Positions 45,213 to 56,459 of a stretch of 64,000 bases of DNA are shown here, in pieces. A program made the position numbers and the translations under genes. The notes under the pieces are model-generated. The model was not told the DNA's origin, searched no databases, and was given only the letters and a program-made list of their open reading frames with translations. Origin of the DNA: Chimonanthus salicifolius (taxonomy: Eukaryota; Streptophyta; Magnoliopsida; Laurales; Calycanthaceae); assembly GCA_013350335.1 (NCBI GenBank), contig CM023537.1:44886111-44950110 (forward strand), written 5' to 3'. Every line of letters begins with the position of its first letter. The first letter of the stretch is position 1.

Positions 45213-47836
45213 GTACCATTATCTAAATGAAGTTGTTGGATATGGGTAAGGAGTTCACCACCTGTATCGGAATGAAGAGAGTGACTGTGAGAGACTGTGT
45301 CTTAATCATGGCAAAGAATGATTCTAAAATGGATTTGGTTTTAGAGTTTACACGCGTAAAATAAATCCATGTGCATCGAGTAAAATATCCACAATAGTTA
45401 AAAAACAACGAAAGCCACTTAAAAAAGGTTGAAAAAAGGGACCTCGTATATCACAATGAATCAAAGCAAATGTCGAGTAGTGGTGATAGAGCTAGAAACA
45501 AACAGCAAACGCTTGTGTTTTGCTTGTAGACAAATCACATAGTGTGGATTCTTTGAACAAAAAATAAAAGAAACATCTTTAGCTTAGTTTTGGAGAGATC
45601 GGTGATTTAAGTGTCCAAGCCGTCAATGCCAAAGGTCAAGATAGGTGGGTTGAATGACTGTCATCGCCGAAACTGCATGAAAATAGTAAAGCCCCTCATG
45701 AATGTTACCACATCCAATCGTCTTCTTCATTGACGGGTTCTAAAAAAAATGGGAAGAAGAAATGTCACTAAACAAGTATTGGATTTGGTAAGCTGAATCA
45801 TAGACAAAAGATTAAACTTAAATGGAGGAATAAAGAAAGCATTCTCTAGCACAAGAGATTTATATTTTGAACGCATGGAAGCAAGGGTTTGCTGTTAGGG
45901 AAGAAGAGTTGGTTGTTTACAAGAGGAAGAAGGTGAAATAAGCCTAATTTCGTGCAAAAATGGACTTATGTACGGACTTAATATTTTAATATATTTTTTT
46001 TTAGGGTCAGGCCATTACAAAAGATCCACTCAAATTGGGCGAAGCTAAGCTCCACAAGCCATCATTGGGCCAGGCCACAAGCAGTCATGCGCATATCACA
46101 ATGGGTCAGGCCAATGTGCACTTCAAGTCTAACAAATGCCCAAGTCCTCAAGCTCAAGTTCAAGAACCACTGGAGGCCCATATGCTCATGCCATTCACAT
46201 GCTCAAAGTCTTGTCCATCTCCCTGTCATCCACACCATCCATTCTCAATCTTAAATCCAGACCATTCATCTCATCCATCAAAATTAGGAAAACCCTAAAG
46301 TCACCTACCAAATCCAAACCATACATCTATCATCTTAGATCTAGACCATCCAAGCCACCTATCATCTAGGTTAACCATAGAATCTTAACCCTCCATTCAT
46401 TATCATATCTTTTTCATCATTCATCTCATCCATCCATAGTAGGCCACTATATTTAGGTCCATTTCATCATAGTCATTCATCCATAAAACCCTAGATCTAG
46501 AACACCTTGCACCCCAAGAAACTCCAATCCAATCCATGCGTATATGCCATGTCATGTACACATCACACACTCAATCTCATATCCCCACACAATTTTACCA
46601 CATCAACACAACACCTCCGCACAATTTTCTCACTAAAAATTCTCCATGAACTTAGACCAAAACCCATCCAGATACATTCCATCATATTCAACCGAGGCAT
46701 TCAAGATTCATTACTTTCTCCAACTTCCTCTCCAATCAACCTAAAACTCTAATTGAATCTTTCCATCCCAATCTTTCCAACCATACACGATTTTCCCATA
46801 TTCTGTACACCTCATTTGAAATCTCATGTGGTCAACCCTCCTTGTCATCTACCTCATCTCATCCACTAATTCATTCTAATTTTAAATCCCATCCATTCAT
46901 TGCATTGCATTAAAACCCTAAACACATGTAAAATTCACCCATGCCCTATCTTTTCTCCTAAATCCCAATTTTCTCTCTAAATTCCTATCTTCTCTCATTC
47001 TCTGCTTAGCCACTAAGCTACTCTCCCCCAAAATTCATGTATGCCTTGTAACCCTAGACTTTTACATCTTAAAATCTCCTCCATTCACTTCTAAATGAGA
47101 TCCAATCCAAGCCATCAACTCATAACTTTAACTAGATTTAATCCCAACCGTCCATTCGAACCTGGAGTGTATAAACAGAGCACTAGGTACAACATGAAAT
47201 TCGAATTTGACCAGGAGCTCAAGAGGACCAAAGGCTGGAAAGAAAATGTAAGAAGACAGGAGCCCCACACGATTTTACAAGTGAGAGTTGTAATTTTCAT
47301 TTTTGTTTTCTTGTACTTAATTTTATGTATGCATGTACTGAATTCTACCATGAAATAAATACAAGACGTTCCTTTAGAACCTTGAAACATCCAATTTCAA
47401 ATCTCTTTTATGATTGCTTAGATTTGATTTTAAAATTTGTGTTCTTTATTTAATTAATTGGACGTGAAATAGCTAGAACTTAAGTTGTAATTATTGAATC
47501 TAAGTTACTAAGACCCGGTTATTAAATTAAATTCTATGAATTCTTTACTTTGATGATGGATATGAATTGATATTTGGACGTTTACGTGAATTTCAGATCT
47601 ACGTTTTGTATTTGTTTATATATTTTTTGGGTGATGAGCAGTCTATTCCAACAACCAACCTTTACATTCTGCACTTTTAAATTCTGTCATGTACTTTTAC
47701 TTGCAATTTTATTTCCAGTATTTTATGTAACACCCCGGGATTTTAGTCTTATAAATTAAGATAATTATCTCTTAATGACTGTAATGAAGTGGCATGGTAT
47801 TTAATTATATTAACTTGGAATGTGTTGATATGTAGT

Positions 47837-48278
47837 GTATTAAACTTGAAGTATAAATGAGATGTGAAGTTGTGGTGTAAATCATATTCGAATGTGGAGT
47901 ATGGAATATGTATTTAGTTTTGAATATTGAAAAAGGAATGGAGTTTGTATGGTGTAAAGAATCAAAGTAGAGTTGTAAAAATAAATAGAAAATATAGTGG
48001 AGAACAAATAAAATAAAAATCTAAAATTTCCAAGAGGACACATCAACTTTGGAGATGTATTAAACATGAAGTATAAATGAGATGTGAAGTTGTGGTGTAA
48101 ATCATATTTGAATGTGGAGGATGGAATATGTATTTAGTTTTGAATATTGAAGAAGGAATGGAGTTTGTATGGTGTAAAGTTCAAAGTAGAGTTGTAAAAA
48201 TAAATAGAAAATATAGTGGAAAACAAATAAAATAAAAATATAAAATTTCCAAGAGGACACATCGACTTTGGTCGATGT
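47837..48278. repeat. 220-bp tandem duplication
   Basis: Unit 1 starts at 47837 and unit 2 at 48057 (gtattaaac.tgaagtataa). The copies differ at only a handful of positions. Each ends in a hairpin: degraded acatcaactttggagatgt in unit 1, perfect ACATCGAC-TTTG-GTCGATGT (48259-48278) in unit 2. Confidence 0.9.
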
Positions 48279-48284
48279 ATCCTC
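48253..48284. repeat. 14-bp-arm hairpin with TTTG loop
   Basis: Arms GAGGACACATCGAC and GTCGATGTATCCTC pair at 13 of 14 positions around a TTTG loop. The largest stem of the family in this LTR. Confidence 0.85.
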
Positions 48285-48472
48285 TAGGTGTTAAGAAACC
48301 TCAGTATGTATCAACTAAAGTTAATATAGCTCATTTGAGAGCGCCTGTTTTTTATAGTGCTTTTAAACAGAAGTTTGAGTTTCCGATGGGATACATCGAG
48401 TTCTGTCAATGTATTCTGGAATTTCTAGAACTCCGAACAAAGAAGGAAAAATGCGAAGTTACCCAGTGAACA

Positions 48473-51400
48473 TGTAATGACCCGACCCGGAGTATCGGGT
48501 CAATCGAATTGGGTAAAACCTAAAATTTAATTAATATAGGTTCCCGAATGCACACACCTTTTCCTTAATTAGAAATGTTTGAATTTATCCCCTTCGAGTT
48601 GAGATTGAGTTAATGGAAAATTTTAATTATCAACTTAGATTTTAATTTAAGAATTCCAATTAGAAATGTGTAATTAAAAATCTAAAATTAATAATTTTGG
48701 ATGGAACCTTGAGACCCACATTCTTGCGTCGAACTTCTCATAGAAATTAGTTTTCTTAAAATCCTTTAGAGATTTATTTAGCTGAGATTTTAATTAAATT
48801 CAAATGATAAAATAAAATTTGATTTTTGTAAATAAATAATTAAACTACTAGGTCAATAATTAAGTTCAAATTTTAATTAACTTGAATATAATCAATAATC
48901 GGTAAATTAATTGAATATGAACATAAAATGAAACAAATAAATAATGAAACCGTGTGGGCCCCTTTGGAGACCCACACCCCTTCACTATTTCTAAATCCCT
49001 CTCCTTCTAAATCCCTAAGTTACCGATGGAAACCCAATCTTTCCACCACCATCTCACAAAGCTTTCTTTCCTAATTTGTTTCCTTCTCCTCTCCTCCCCC
49101 AAAACGGTAACCCTCTCGATGGAGATTGCCTCACCTCACCTCTTTCCTAATCGGAAAACCTAGCCGACCCCCTTCCTTATAAATTCCATCCGAGATTCTT
49201 CCATGATCCCAATCATCTTCAAGCGACAGCAACCCGAACCTAAGCGAAAACAACCTCCAAACATCATAGGGCAACGGACGACCATTCAACCAAATGATTC
49301 AAGTCAACCCCTCATCCCTCTTTCTTCCTTTCCTCTTCCTCTTTACTTCTCTGGTTTGTCTCGCCAACTGTACCCATTCCCCCTCCGTGAACAGTACTTA
49401 CCTAGGTTCTTTCCAAAGGTTGCTGCCATCACCATGTCTCGACCCTTTTGTTTCTCCCATTGCTTGCTCACAAGTAGAACCGAGATGGTTATTACCATAG
49501 ACCTACTATAAGTAATAGAGAACCCTTTTCTTCAACCAAACCTTATGGGTGAATGATTATTAACTTTTGGTATTCTTATTCTAATTATTTTGTCTTCAAA
49601 GTAATGTTCATTAACTGATTTGATTTTTTTTTAAATCCATGTGTTCTATGAGGAAAATCACCCACTTAATTTTATCTAGACCCTCATTAATTATTTTTCC
49701 TCTCTCTGTTTTTCAACCAGATCATGGAGTAAGTTACTCCTTTCTCTTTATTTTTATCAGTTGTTTTAACTAAATAATTCAATGATTTTAAACTGGTGGG
49801 AATTTATTCTTGTGAAGCATGTATGACCTTCACCTGTAAATCAGTTTTACATATTTTGTTCTATTTAAATAACTGCAGTATATTATTATTTTTATTTAAA
49901 ACCATATGTATAATTATGTTTTCATTGGTGTATGATTCAAATCTTCTAGCACATTTAATTATTTTACGACTTTTATATAGTTTTACTAACTTATCGGAGA
50001 AGGGTTTTCCAACCAGTCCTAGAATTCCCTCATGTACTAGCCGATTGGGTTCATGGGTTTATTCATTCCCATGTACATCTTCAGTATATTTTTAGCCATT
50101 GCAAAAGCTAAGTTTGTGATTACCTTATATACAAACCGTGTCCAGATTTTCTTCCACCTCATTTTTGTATGTATTTAAGATTTGCGAATACTTATTTAAC
50201 TGTTTTAAATCGGCTACTTTTCCCTTCTTTCCTTCTGTTTTAATTCATCTTATTTGATTAAAAAAAATATTGACTTAGAAGTTTCGCTATAGTTGTTGAT
50301 TTACATCGTTCAAGGTTTATTTAAATTGTTTGAGAAAGGTTTTGTGAAAAACTCATACTATGGTTTCAACAGGTTTACTGTTTGTAGTACTTAATTCACA
50401 GATAAGGTTTCCATTATCTCCCTAGTAATTAGTGGATTAGGCTTTGACTTAACCTTCACTTTAACCTTAGACCTTAGAAACCCTTCCTATACTTAATTTA
50501 ATTCAAGTTGGGAGTAATATTAAGAATATTCAAAACGTCAAACGAACTCTATGCAGCACTGTCCGAGCGTTCTATTAATTGATTTCAAGTGGGAATACGC
50601 TTTGATTCGTCACCTACACTTCGCAAACTTTTTAGGTGAGGGAAAACAATACACTATACTTTTGTTGTACATGATATTCTCTACTTTTGGTTTATGTGAT
50701 GAGCAATGAAAAATATTGCTATTGTATTTTGGAATATAATATTGGACCTATAAAATAGACTGAGTATTTGTTGGAAAAGTGGTCGTAATCCAGTGCTTAC
50801 TCACAGTAGTGTTAAGGAATAGACTAAATGTTCTAATGGCCGTGAGGGGATTCAGTCTACCTGGATAGTTGGAAATTAGCCATTAGCTTTGTTAAAAGGT
50901 CCAATAATTATGTTTGAATTGGATGGATGTTTTATTGTTTGTTATATAATTACTTTTTATGTTATTGAGATAGATTTATGATATTGTGTTGTCATAGTAA
51001 TAATACTATGATAAGAATTATTATTATGCTTGTGTGATATTGTTAAGATTGATTTTGATGTTTTAAAACATGTACATGATGTTTATGTTAATGTGAGATC
51101 ATAAAATCCTGCTTAGAGTATAGTGTTGATGATGGGATTCATAGCATGTTAATATGATACATAACATGTGGCACGATGATAGAGATAATGCATGGTAGAT
51201 ATGGCATTGAGTATGGCATCTTTATATTCATGAGATGTGTATGGAAGTGTGAGCCGTGATCTTTCATATAGACCACGACGGTGGTAGTGTATGGCTTCGC
51301 TTTTAGTGAGTAATACAACATATGTGGTAGGTTTGGATTATTGAACCATGAAAGGTCACGTAGATTGTTATTTGGTGGTGGTGTTAGCCTCACTTCGGCG

Positions 51401-52150
51401 GGTAGGCCATTTCATGTGGTGTTGTGCTAGCCTCGCTTCAGAGGGTAGGCCACCAAATACAGTACGTGTTGTTGTGGATGAATGAGGCATTGAGCATTGT
51501 GCATTGCATGGCATAAAGCATGGACATTAAATGTATATTCAATTACTTATGCTTTTAATATTTAATTATTTGTGTTACATTGAGTATATTGGAGATATCA
51601 TATTTTGGATATGTGCTATTGCATTTCTTCACTGGACTGGGAGCTCACACCCTTACATTGCAGGTAACCCTCTGAATTTAGGATTGGAGGATGACGTTGC
51701 AAACTAGAAATTACTATGGATGAATATTTAAATTCTTAGTTAAGTGTTGGATTGTGTCGATTGAGTTAGTTATTGGATGCTTATTATTCTTTGAGACTTG
51801 ATTAGTTGATTCAACTAATTTGAGAAATTTGAGATTTACTAGTTGGTTTTATTTTTGTGGAATGGATTGTGAGCAAACTTGTGAGATTAGACTTAATGTT
51901 GTTATTAGATGTTAATTACTTCCATATTTGTGGATGGCATTAAAACTGATACGATGTGTCAAGTTTGGGGCATGAAAGATTTGATGGATTTATTTATAAT
52001 CTTTTAAAAAAAAATATACTTATTTTCCTCCAGTCACAAATCTGTGATGTAAAACCTGTTAGATACGTAATGCGTTGGATCACGCCCGTTCAACCTGCAG
52101 TTAAGTGGGCCACGACTCGTTTAGGCTGTAGAAAGGAGCAAGGCGTTACA
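48473..52150 (+). mobile_element. Solo Tekay-like LTR, 3678 bp
   Basis: Starts TGTAATGACCCGACCC, ends AAGGCGTTACA. The 5-bp duplication gaaca is perfect (48468-48472 and 52151-52155). It is the complete representative of the LTR family of the element at 1107-9489. Its right third has CACTGGACTGGGAGCTCA and TTACATTGCAGG. Repeats of gcctcRcttcRgNgggtagg with GTGG/CCAC stems lie at 51270-51450. Confidence 0.93.
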
Positions 52151-53170
52151 GAACACATCGACTTTGGTCGATATCTGTAGTAGAGCAACCCGAAGGTTTT
52201 CTAGATGAAACATATCGTATTTGGTCGATACATATCACAATCCAAAAATTGAACATATCGATTTTGTCGATGTTTCGTTGTGCTCAGATCTGTTAAGTCA
52301 AGTTCGCACAACCACTTTATCACCAGCCACATCATGCATTAAATGCATGATGAGAGTTTACATGGCAACTCCACCTACCCATTCACTTTTCCTCTTCAGA
52401 TCTAGGGCAACTGAGCAAAAGAAAGATAACCAAAGGAGAGATGGAAAAACTGGAAAAGAAGATAAGGAAAAGAGGGAAAATAAGAGGAGAAAAGAATGAG
52501 AGAAGAGAAAGGCTTTCCTCCATCTTCACCCTCCCAAACCATGGGGCAACCTTCCACATCTCTCTCTCAATCTCACTCCCTCCTCATCTCGTTTCACATA
52601 TGGGAACGAAGAGAGAGAAAGAATCAGTGAAAGGAGAAAACAAGGAAGAAAGGAAGAGGAGAAACAAGGAAGAAGAAGAGGAAGCTCGGGATCCGAACTC
52701 AAAGATCCTCCCACACTTAAAATCTCCAAGATTTGTCAAGGTGTGTGGTTAATATTGCGATTTAGAACTAAGAAATAGCTTAGAACACTTAGAAGATAAC
52801 TTAGGCAAAAAATCAGGAAAAGGGAAAATGGGAGACATGCAACTCGAGAAGAAAAGTTGCAGAGAAACTCAGGTGTACATATAGACTGAAGTCGATATGT
52901 ACCTCTGGGTGTAAGTCCAGGGGATATGCATCAACTCTGGTCGATGTGTATCTCTAGGAACAGAAGCGAAGGAGATGAGAAAAAGGACTTAGGACTAAGC
53001 CCAGGCGTATACATCGAATGAAGTTGATGTGTATTCCTGGGAGTAAAAAACAATGGAAAAAAGGAGAAATCAGCACATGAAAACCAGGTCCAGGGTACAT
53101 ATCGACTCTTGTCGATGTGTATAGAATTTGTCTTACATGACATATCGACAAAAGTTGATAGGTGTTGCAG
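52151..53170. repeat. Hairpin array, ACATCGAC...GTCGATGT core
   Basis: Eight or more units: ACATCGACTTTGGTCGAT (52154), CATATCGTATTTGGTCGATA (52209), ATATCGATTTTGTCGAT (52254), GTACATATAGACTG...ATATGTAC (52872), GCATCAACTCTGGTCGATGT (52928), ACATCGAATGAAGTTGATGT (53012), ACATATCGACTCTTGTCGAT (53096) and CATATCGACAAAAGTTGAT (53141). Stems vary but compensate. GA-rich filler separates two sub-clusters. Confidence 0.85.
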
Positions 53171-55330
53171 GATTTTAACAATTTTGGGATTTTGGCCTAA
53201 GCAAGATGATTCATGTATTTGGGGTTCACTTGGACCCTAATGATCCCCTAGGCATTAATTAGGACCTATAAGAATGAAATTAAAGGATTATACATGATTA
53301 TGATCAGAAATTTATATTTTGAATGCATGGAATGAACAAAGAACTTGGAGAAACACTGACATTGTGCAAGGAAGTCCAAAGATCAATCCCCACCACCGAT
53401 CCTTTGTAATCAAGTAGGTTTTCTTACATTATTTAAGTACCATAGTGATTATATGTATGTTATTTGATTTCAATTCTATAATTTTATAAATTGCATAGAA
53501 TGTTTAGTTTTGGGAATGGTGGAATAATGTATTTTCATTTATGAAAAGTATGAGTTCACTTGGTATTATCGAATGGATTTAGTAACATTCATAGACATGT
53601 ACTTCATGCATTTGCATGGGATGGGAATGCATGAGACCAAGCCAAAGAGATGATGTACTTTGATCTCAGTAAATACTTATACAATATGAAATGAACAACC
53701 ATTGTATTTGGTTGCGTCAATTGGTTACAAATTATGGCATTACAATTAGGCAAAAAGCTCGAGGGTCAGTAGAAGTCCTGAAACCTGCGCAGGAGTATGG
53801 GTGGGTAGATCTTTCTCGGTAGTCCAGGTTAAATTTTAGTATTGGATAGTAGCTCACAGCCGGTGCTCCGAGAAAACTACGGACATAAATGTCCAATGTT
53901 TTATAACCGTTGAATGAGAAAGATAGATTGGCCAATGCATGGGGCATGAAAAGGGAGTGCATAAATTCATGTCACCATGGCATCATTCATCATGTTGATT
54001 TCTAAGTACATTTGAAAATATTATGATTCTTATTAGTATGAAATAAGTATGAAATGGATTTGAATGATTAGTTTCTATGATGAGTTGAATGATTGATGTC
54101 TTAGTACAAGTATGAAATAGATTTTGAAATGTGGGATTGGGTATGTTTTTCTAATGAGAAGTATAATATATTTGATATATATAATTGTTTCCCGTTTTTA
54201 TTATATCACATAATGGTACCCACTTTGATTGGAATTCCTACTGGGCATATGACTAAGCCCACAATTCTTTCCCCTTTTTAGAATCTAATGCAGATAAGGA
54301 GAAAGGCAATGAGGTCGGGCCGAGTAATAGTCAAGCGTGAATAGAAAGAAAGCAAAAGAAAGTGCTTGGAGAGATTTACTTATTTTGATATTTTGGAAGA
54401 AGACTTAAATATTTTGTGATTCTAAAAAGGAATGTAATTTTGTAGAAGTTATGAACGTGGATGTAATAACTTTATTGTAAACTCCTAGACTTTTAGACAT
54501 TCAAACTTTGTGTTATTTGTAATTTAACTGTTATGAGAGCTCGACTACTTTGCTTTGCTTGAAATGAGAATGGATATATTCAGATCTATGAAGGATTATG
54601 ATTCATGTGATAAATGTTATAATTGCTTTCGCAGGCTATAAAAGTGTGTTGCAAATCTTAACATAGACTATGTCCATGCGCACACACTAGATGGGCTAGT
54701 TGAGGGTCGGGTCTTCGGACTCAGTCCTCGGACTTGGCTCCCGTCATGACTCTCGCCTCTCTCCACACTCAAATATCCTTATTATATTACTCTGATCCTA
54801 GTGGGAGAGGGATGGACGTTACATTTTATTATGTTAATTCCTTTGTTTGTTTGTTATATTATAAATGTTCAATTTATTTTCATGTTTTTATTCTTGTATG
54901 TTCATGTACTCTATTCTTTAATTCTTTGTATCTAAAAATTCTCTCTTTCAAATATTCTTTAATTAAGGTTGAAGATATGATATTTTAGTCTTAAAACATT
55001 TAATTTTAAATTAAGATGAGACTACCATTATTCTTGTTTCACCACTTTAATAAAAAGAAGGCGCATTTGATTCTCGACTTGTTAAATTCACAAATTAGAT
55101 AATAATGGTGTTAACTTTAGTTTTCTAAGGTCTAAATTAAAATTGTAATTCCATGTATTAGATTTATTAAGATTACATCTTTTTAAAGGTACCAATTTAA
55201 TTTAAGCATATATTTTGTGGATTTCCTTTGGGTTCGATCTCGCACTCATAACGCTATACTATACATGGTTTGTGCTCTTGTGAGATATATGTAAAATTTG
55301 CACATCAATAGGATCTCTCCACCTCAAGTC

Positions 55331-55563
55331 AAAAATAGAGAAAAAAAAAAAAATAGAAATGCGGCATAAGCAAGTGGTGGTCTGTTGAGAGAGAGGCCGC
55401 ATATGACTATTCCTTTAGGCATGTGCAAACCTTCCTACCCATGCAAATTGATAAATCTACGGAAAGTGGCCATTTGAGATGGAGTAGAAATCGAACTCAG
55501 GACTCCTACTTTGGCGGGTTTCTGCCCATCACTCCAACCCCTTCGAAGTTGCATATCCACCAG
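55331..55563 (-). mobile_element. tRNA-type SINE, copy 1
   Basis: On the minus strand: GGTGGATATGCAACTTCGAA, GGGGTTGGAGTGATGGG, a B-box-like GAGTTCGATTTCTACTCC, CCACTTTCCGTAGATTTATC, then TGCATGGGTAGGAAGGTTTG. The 3' part runs into a T-rich tail (a-run on the plus strand at 55339-55351). No target duplication identified. Confidence 0.7.
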
Positions 55564-55599
55564 TCACTGAAAAATTGAGTCAAGATTATAAGTAAATGC

Positions 55600-55775
55600 T
55601 TCCGAATTTCTTTTCATTTAAATGCCATGACTCACACTCAGACTTAAACACCTAACTAATTATAAATCAAATACACCTCTTAATTAGAGGTAAACCCAAA
55701 CTAGGAATCCTAATAACATTATAATTCTAGTAATATTAAAACTCTAAATATATTCCAACACGCCCCCACAAGCGG
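55600..55775 (-). mobile_element. Copia LTR end with polypurine tract
   Basis: Minus strand CTTGTGGGGGCG followed by TGTTGGAATATATTTAGAG; the purine tract/TGTTGGAATA pair is typical of small plant copia elements (Ale-type, from memory). The LTR runs left to about 55600. Upstream sequence (55776-56300) shows repeated ggctgcaaa/ggcagc motifs but no recognisable pol. Confidence 0.6.
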
Positions 55776-56373
55776 AAGCGTGGATGAACGTGAAGCTTAG
55801 AACGTGGAGAACCGGCAGATAAACTGCAAAAGGGACAACCGACTGGCTACAAAGATTGTTGGCAGCAAATTGATTGGCTGCAAAAGTTGTTGAAGAGGCA
55901 GCGTTGACTGGCTGCAAAATGTACACTAATGGCAGCTTGAAATAGAGAAAGAGGCTTGGACAACGGCAGTGGCCGTAAGACAATTGTCCGGCAAACAATG
56001 ATCGCAATATGCGATAAATGCAAGAGATGAATGGCCTGAAAAACAAGGGGATGAAGTTATCACATCGATCAATCAGATCAGAAAGGCTCAACGAACAATA
56101 GCTATAGCCATAAAAGTCAGCAAAATAAAGGCTGAAGTCATAAATACCAGCTAATAAAAGGCTTGTAGCCATAAAAGGCTAGCAAATAAGGTTGTAGCCA
56201 TAAAAGGCCAGCAAAGGCTGGTAACCATAAAATCGTGAGGGCCTGAGCGAATGGTGGTTGAATCTGACCGAGGCTCCACGACCAACAAACTGTAGAGGAT
56301 ATCTTTCTGCGTGCTTCTCTGAGTGTGAGTCTAAGTGTTTTATAATTAGTTAGGTGTTTGAGTCTGAGTGTGA
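55632..56373. repeat. Inverted repeat of a copia LTR segment, 34-bp arms
   Basis: The arm at 55632-55665 is the reverse complement of 56340-56373 (TTATAATTAGTTAGGTGTTT then RAGTCTGAGTGTGA), 33 of 34 matches. About 670 bp lie between. The right arm is followed by a TATA-like CTATAAATACATG at about 56397. Confidence 0.8.
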
Positions 56374-56459
56374 TAGTCCTAAGGTCGGCTAGAGGCTATA
56401 AATACATGTAATAGCATAGGGATTTAATAATATACACAGATTATCTTTTCTATAATATG

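Larger units (their letters stand above)
37091..45960 (-). pseudogene. Ty1/copia pol relic split by three insertions
   Basis: Minus-strand copia integrase region in four pieces: 45218-45960, 42090-42261, 41800-41836 and 37091-37465. Right to left: QLTKSNTCLVTF, then LWH-RLGHLNHRSLQ (GAG-pre-integrase, one stop), an integrase core with TIVDDH-like and SFFAMIKTQ remnants, FWEECILT, ATYLINKMP, KALFHSKPDYS, and FYLATKTIYTSRDVAFFE at the C-terminus. The pieces join exactly in frame when the TRIM, the 237-bp insert and the solo LTR are removed with one copy of each duplication. Stops and frameshifts show it was already old. Confidence 0.85.
47726..54823 (+). mobile_element. Solo Ty3-type LTR, 3415 bp without insert
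   Basis: Starts TGTAACACCCCGGG, ends GGATGGACGTTACA. The 5-bp duplication tttta is perfect (47721-47725 and 54824-54828). Contains a 220-bp tandem duplication, a ladder of hairpins with ATCGAC...GTCGAT stems, and the nested solo LTR 48473-52150. No pol. Confidence 0.92.
45940..55307 (-). mobile_element. Reversed Tat/Athila-like LTR region with nested solo LTRs
   Basis: Outer pieces 45940-47725 and 54824-55307. The right end reads GGGTTCGATCTCGCACTC...GGTTTGTGCTC...TTTGCACATCA; reverse-complemented it starts TGATGTGCAAATTTTAC, like the LTR at 16918. The left part (46010-46790) is rich in ccaagc/tcatcc tracts; ORFs there are low-complexity and not believed. The left end and target duplication could not be fixed. 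Confidence 0.5.

Noticed and set aside
46035..46752. Several 77-87 codon plus-strand frames
   Set aside because: Low-complexity Pro/Ser/His-rich, overlapping in different frames, inside LTR-like sequence.
55744..56172. 142-codon minus-strand frame
   Set aside because: Composition-driven by repeated gctgcaaa/ggcagc sequence next to a copia LTR; no domain recognised.
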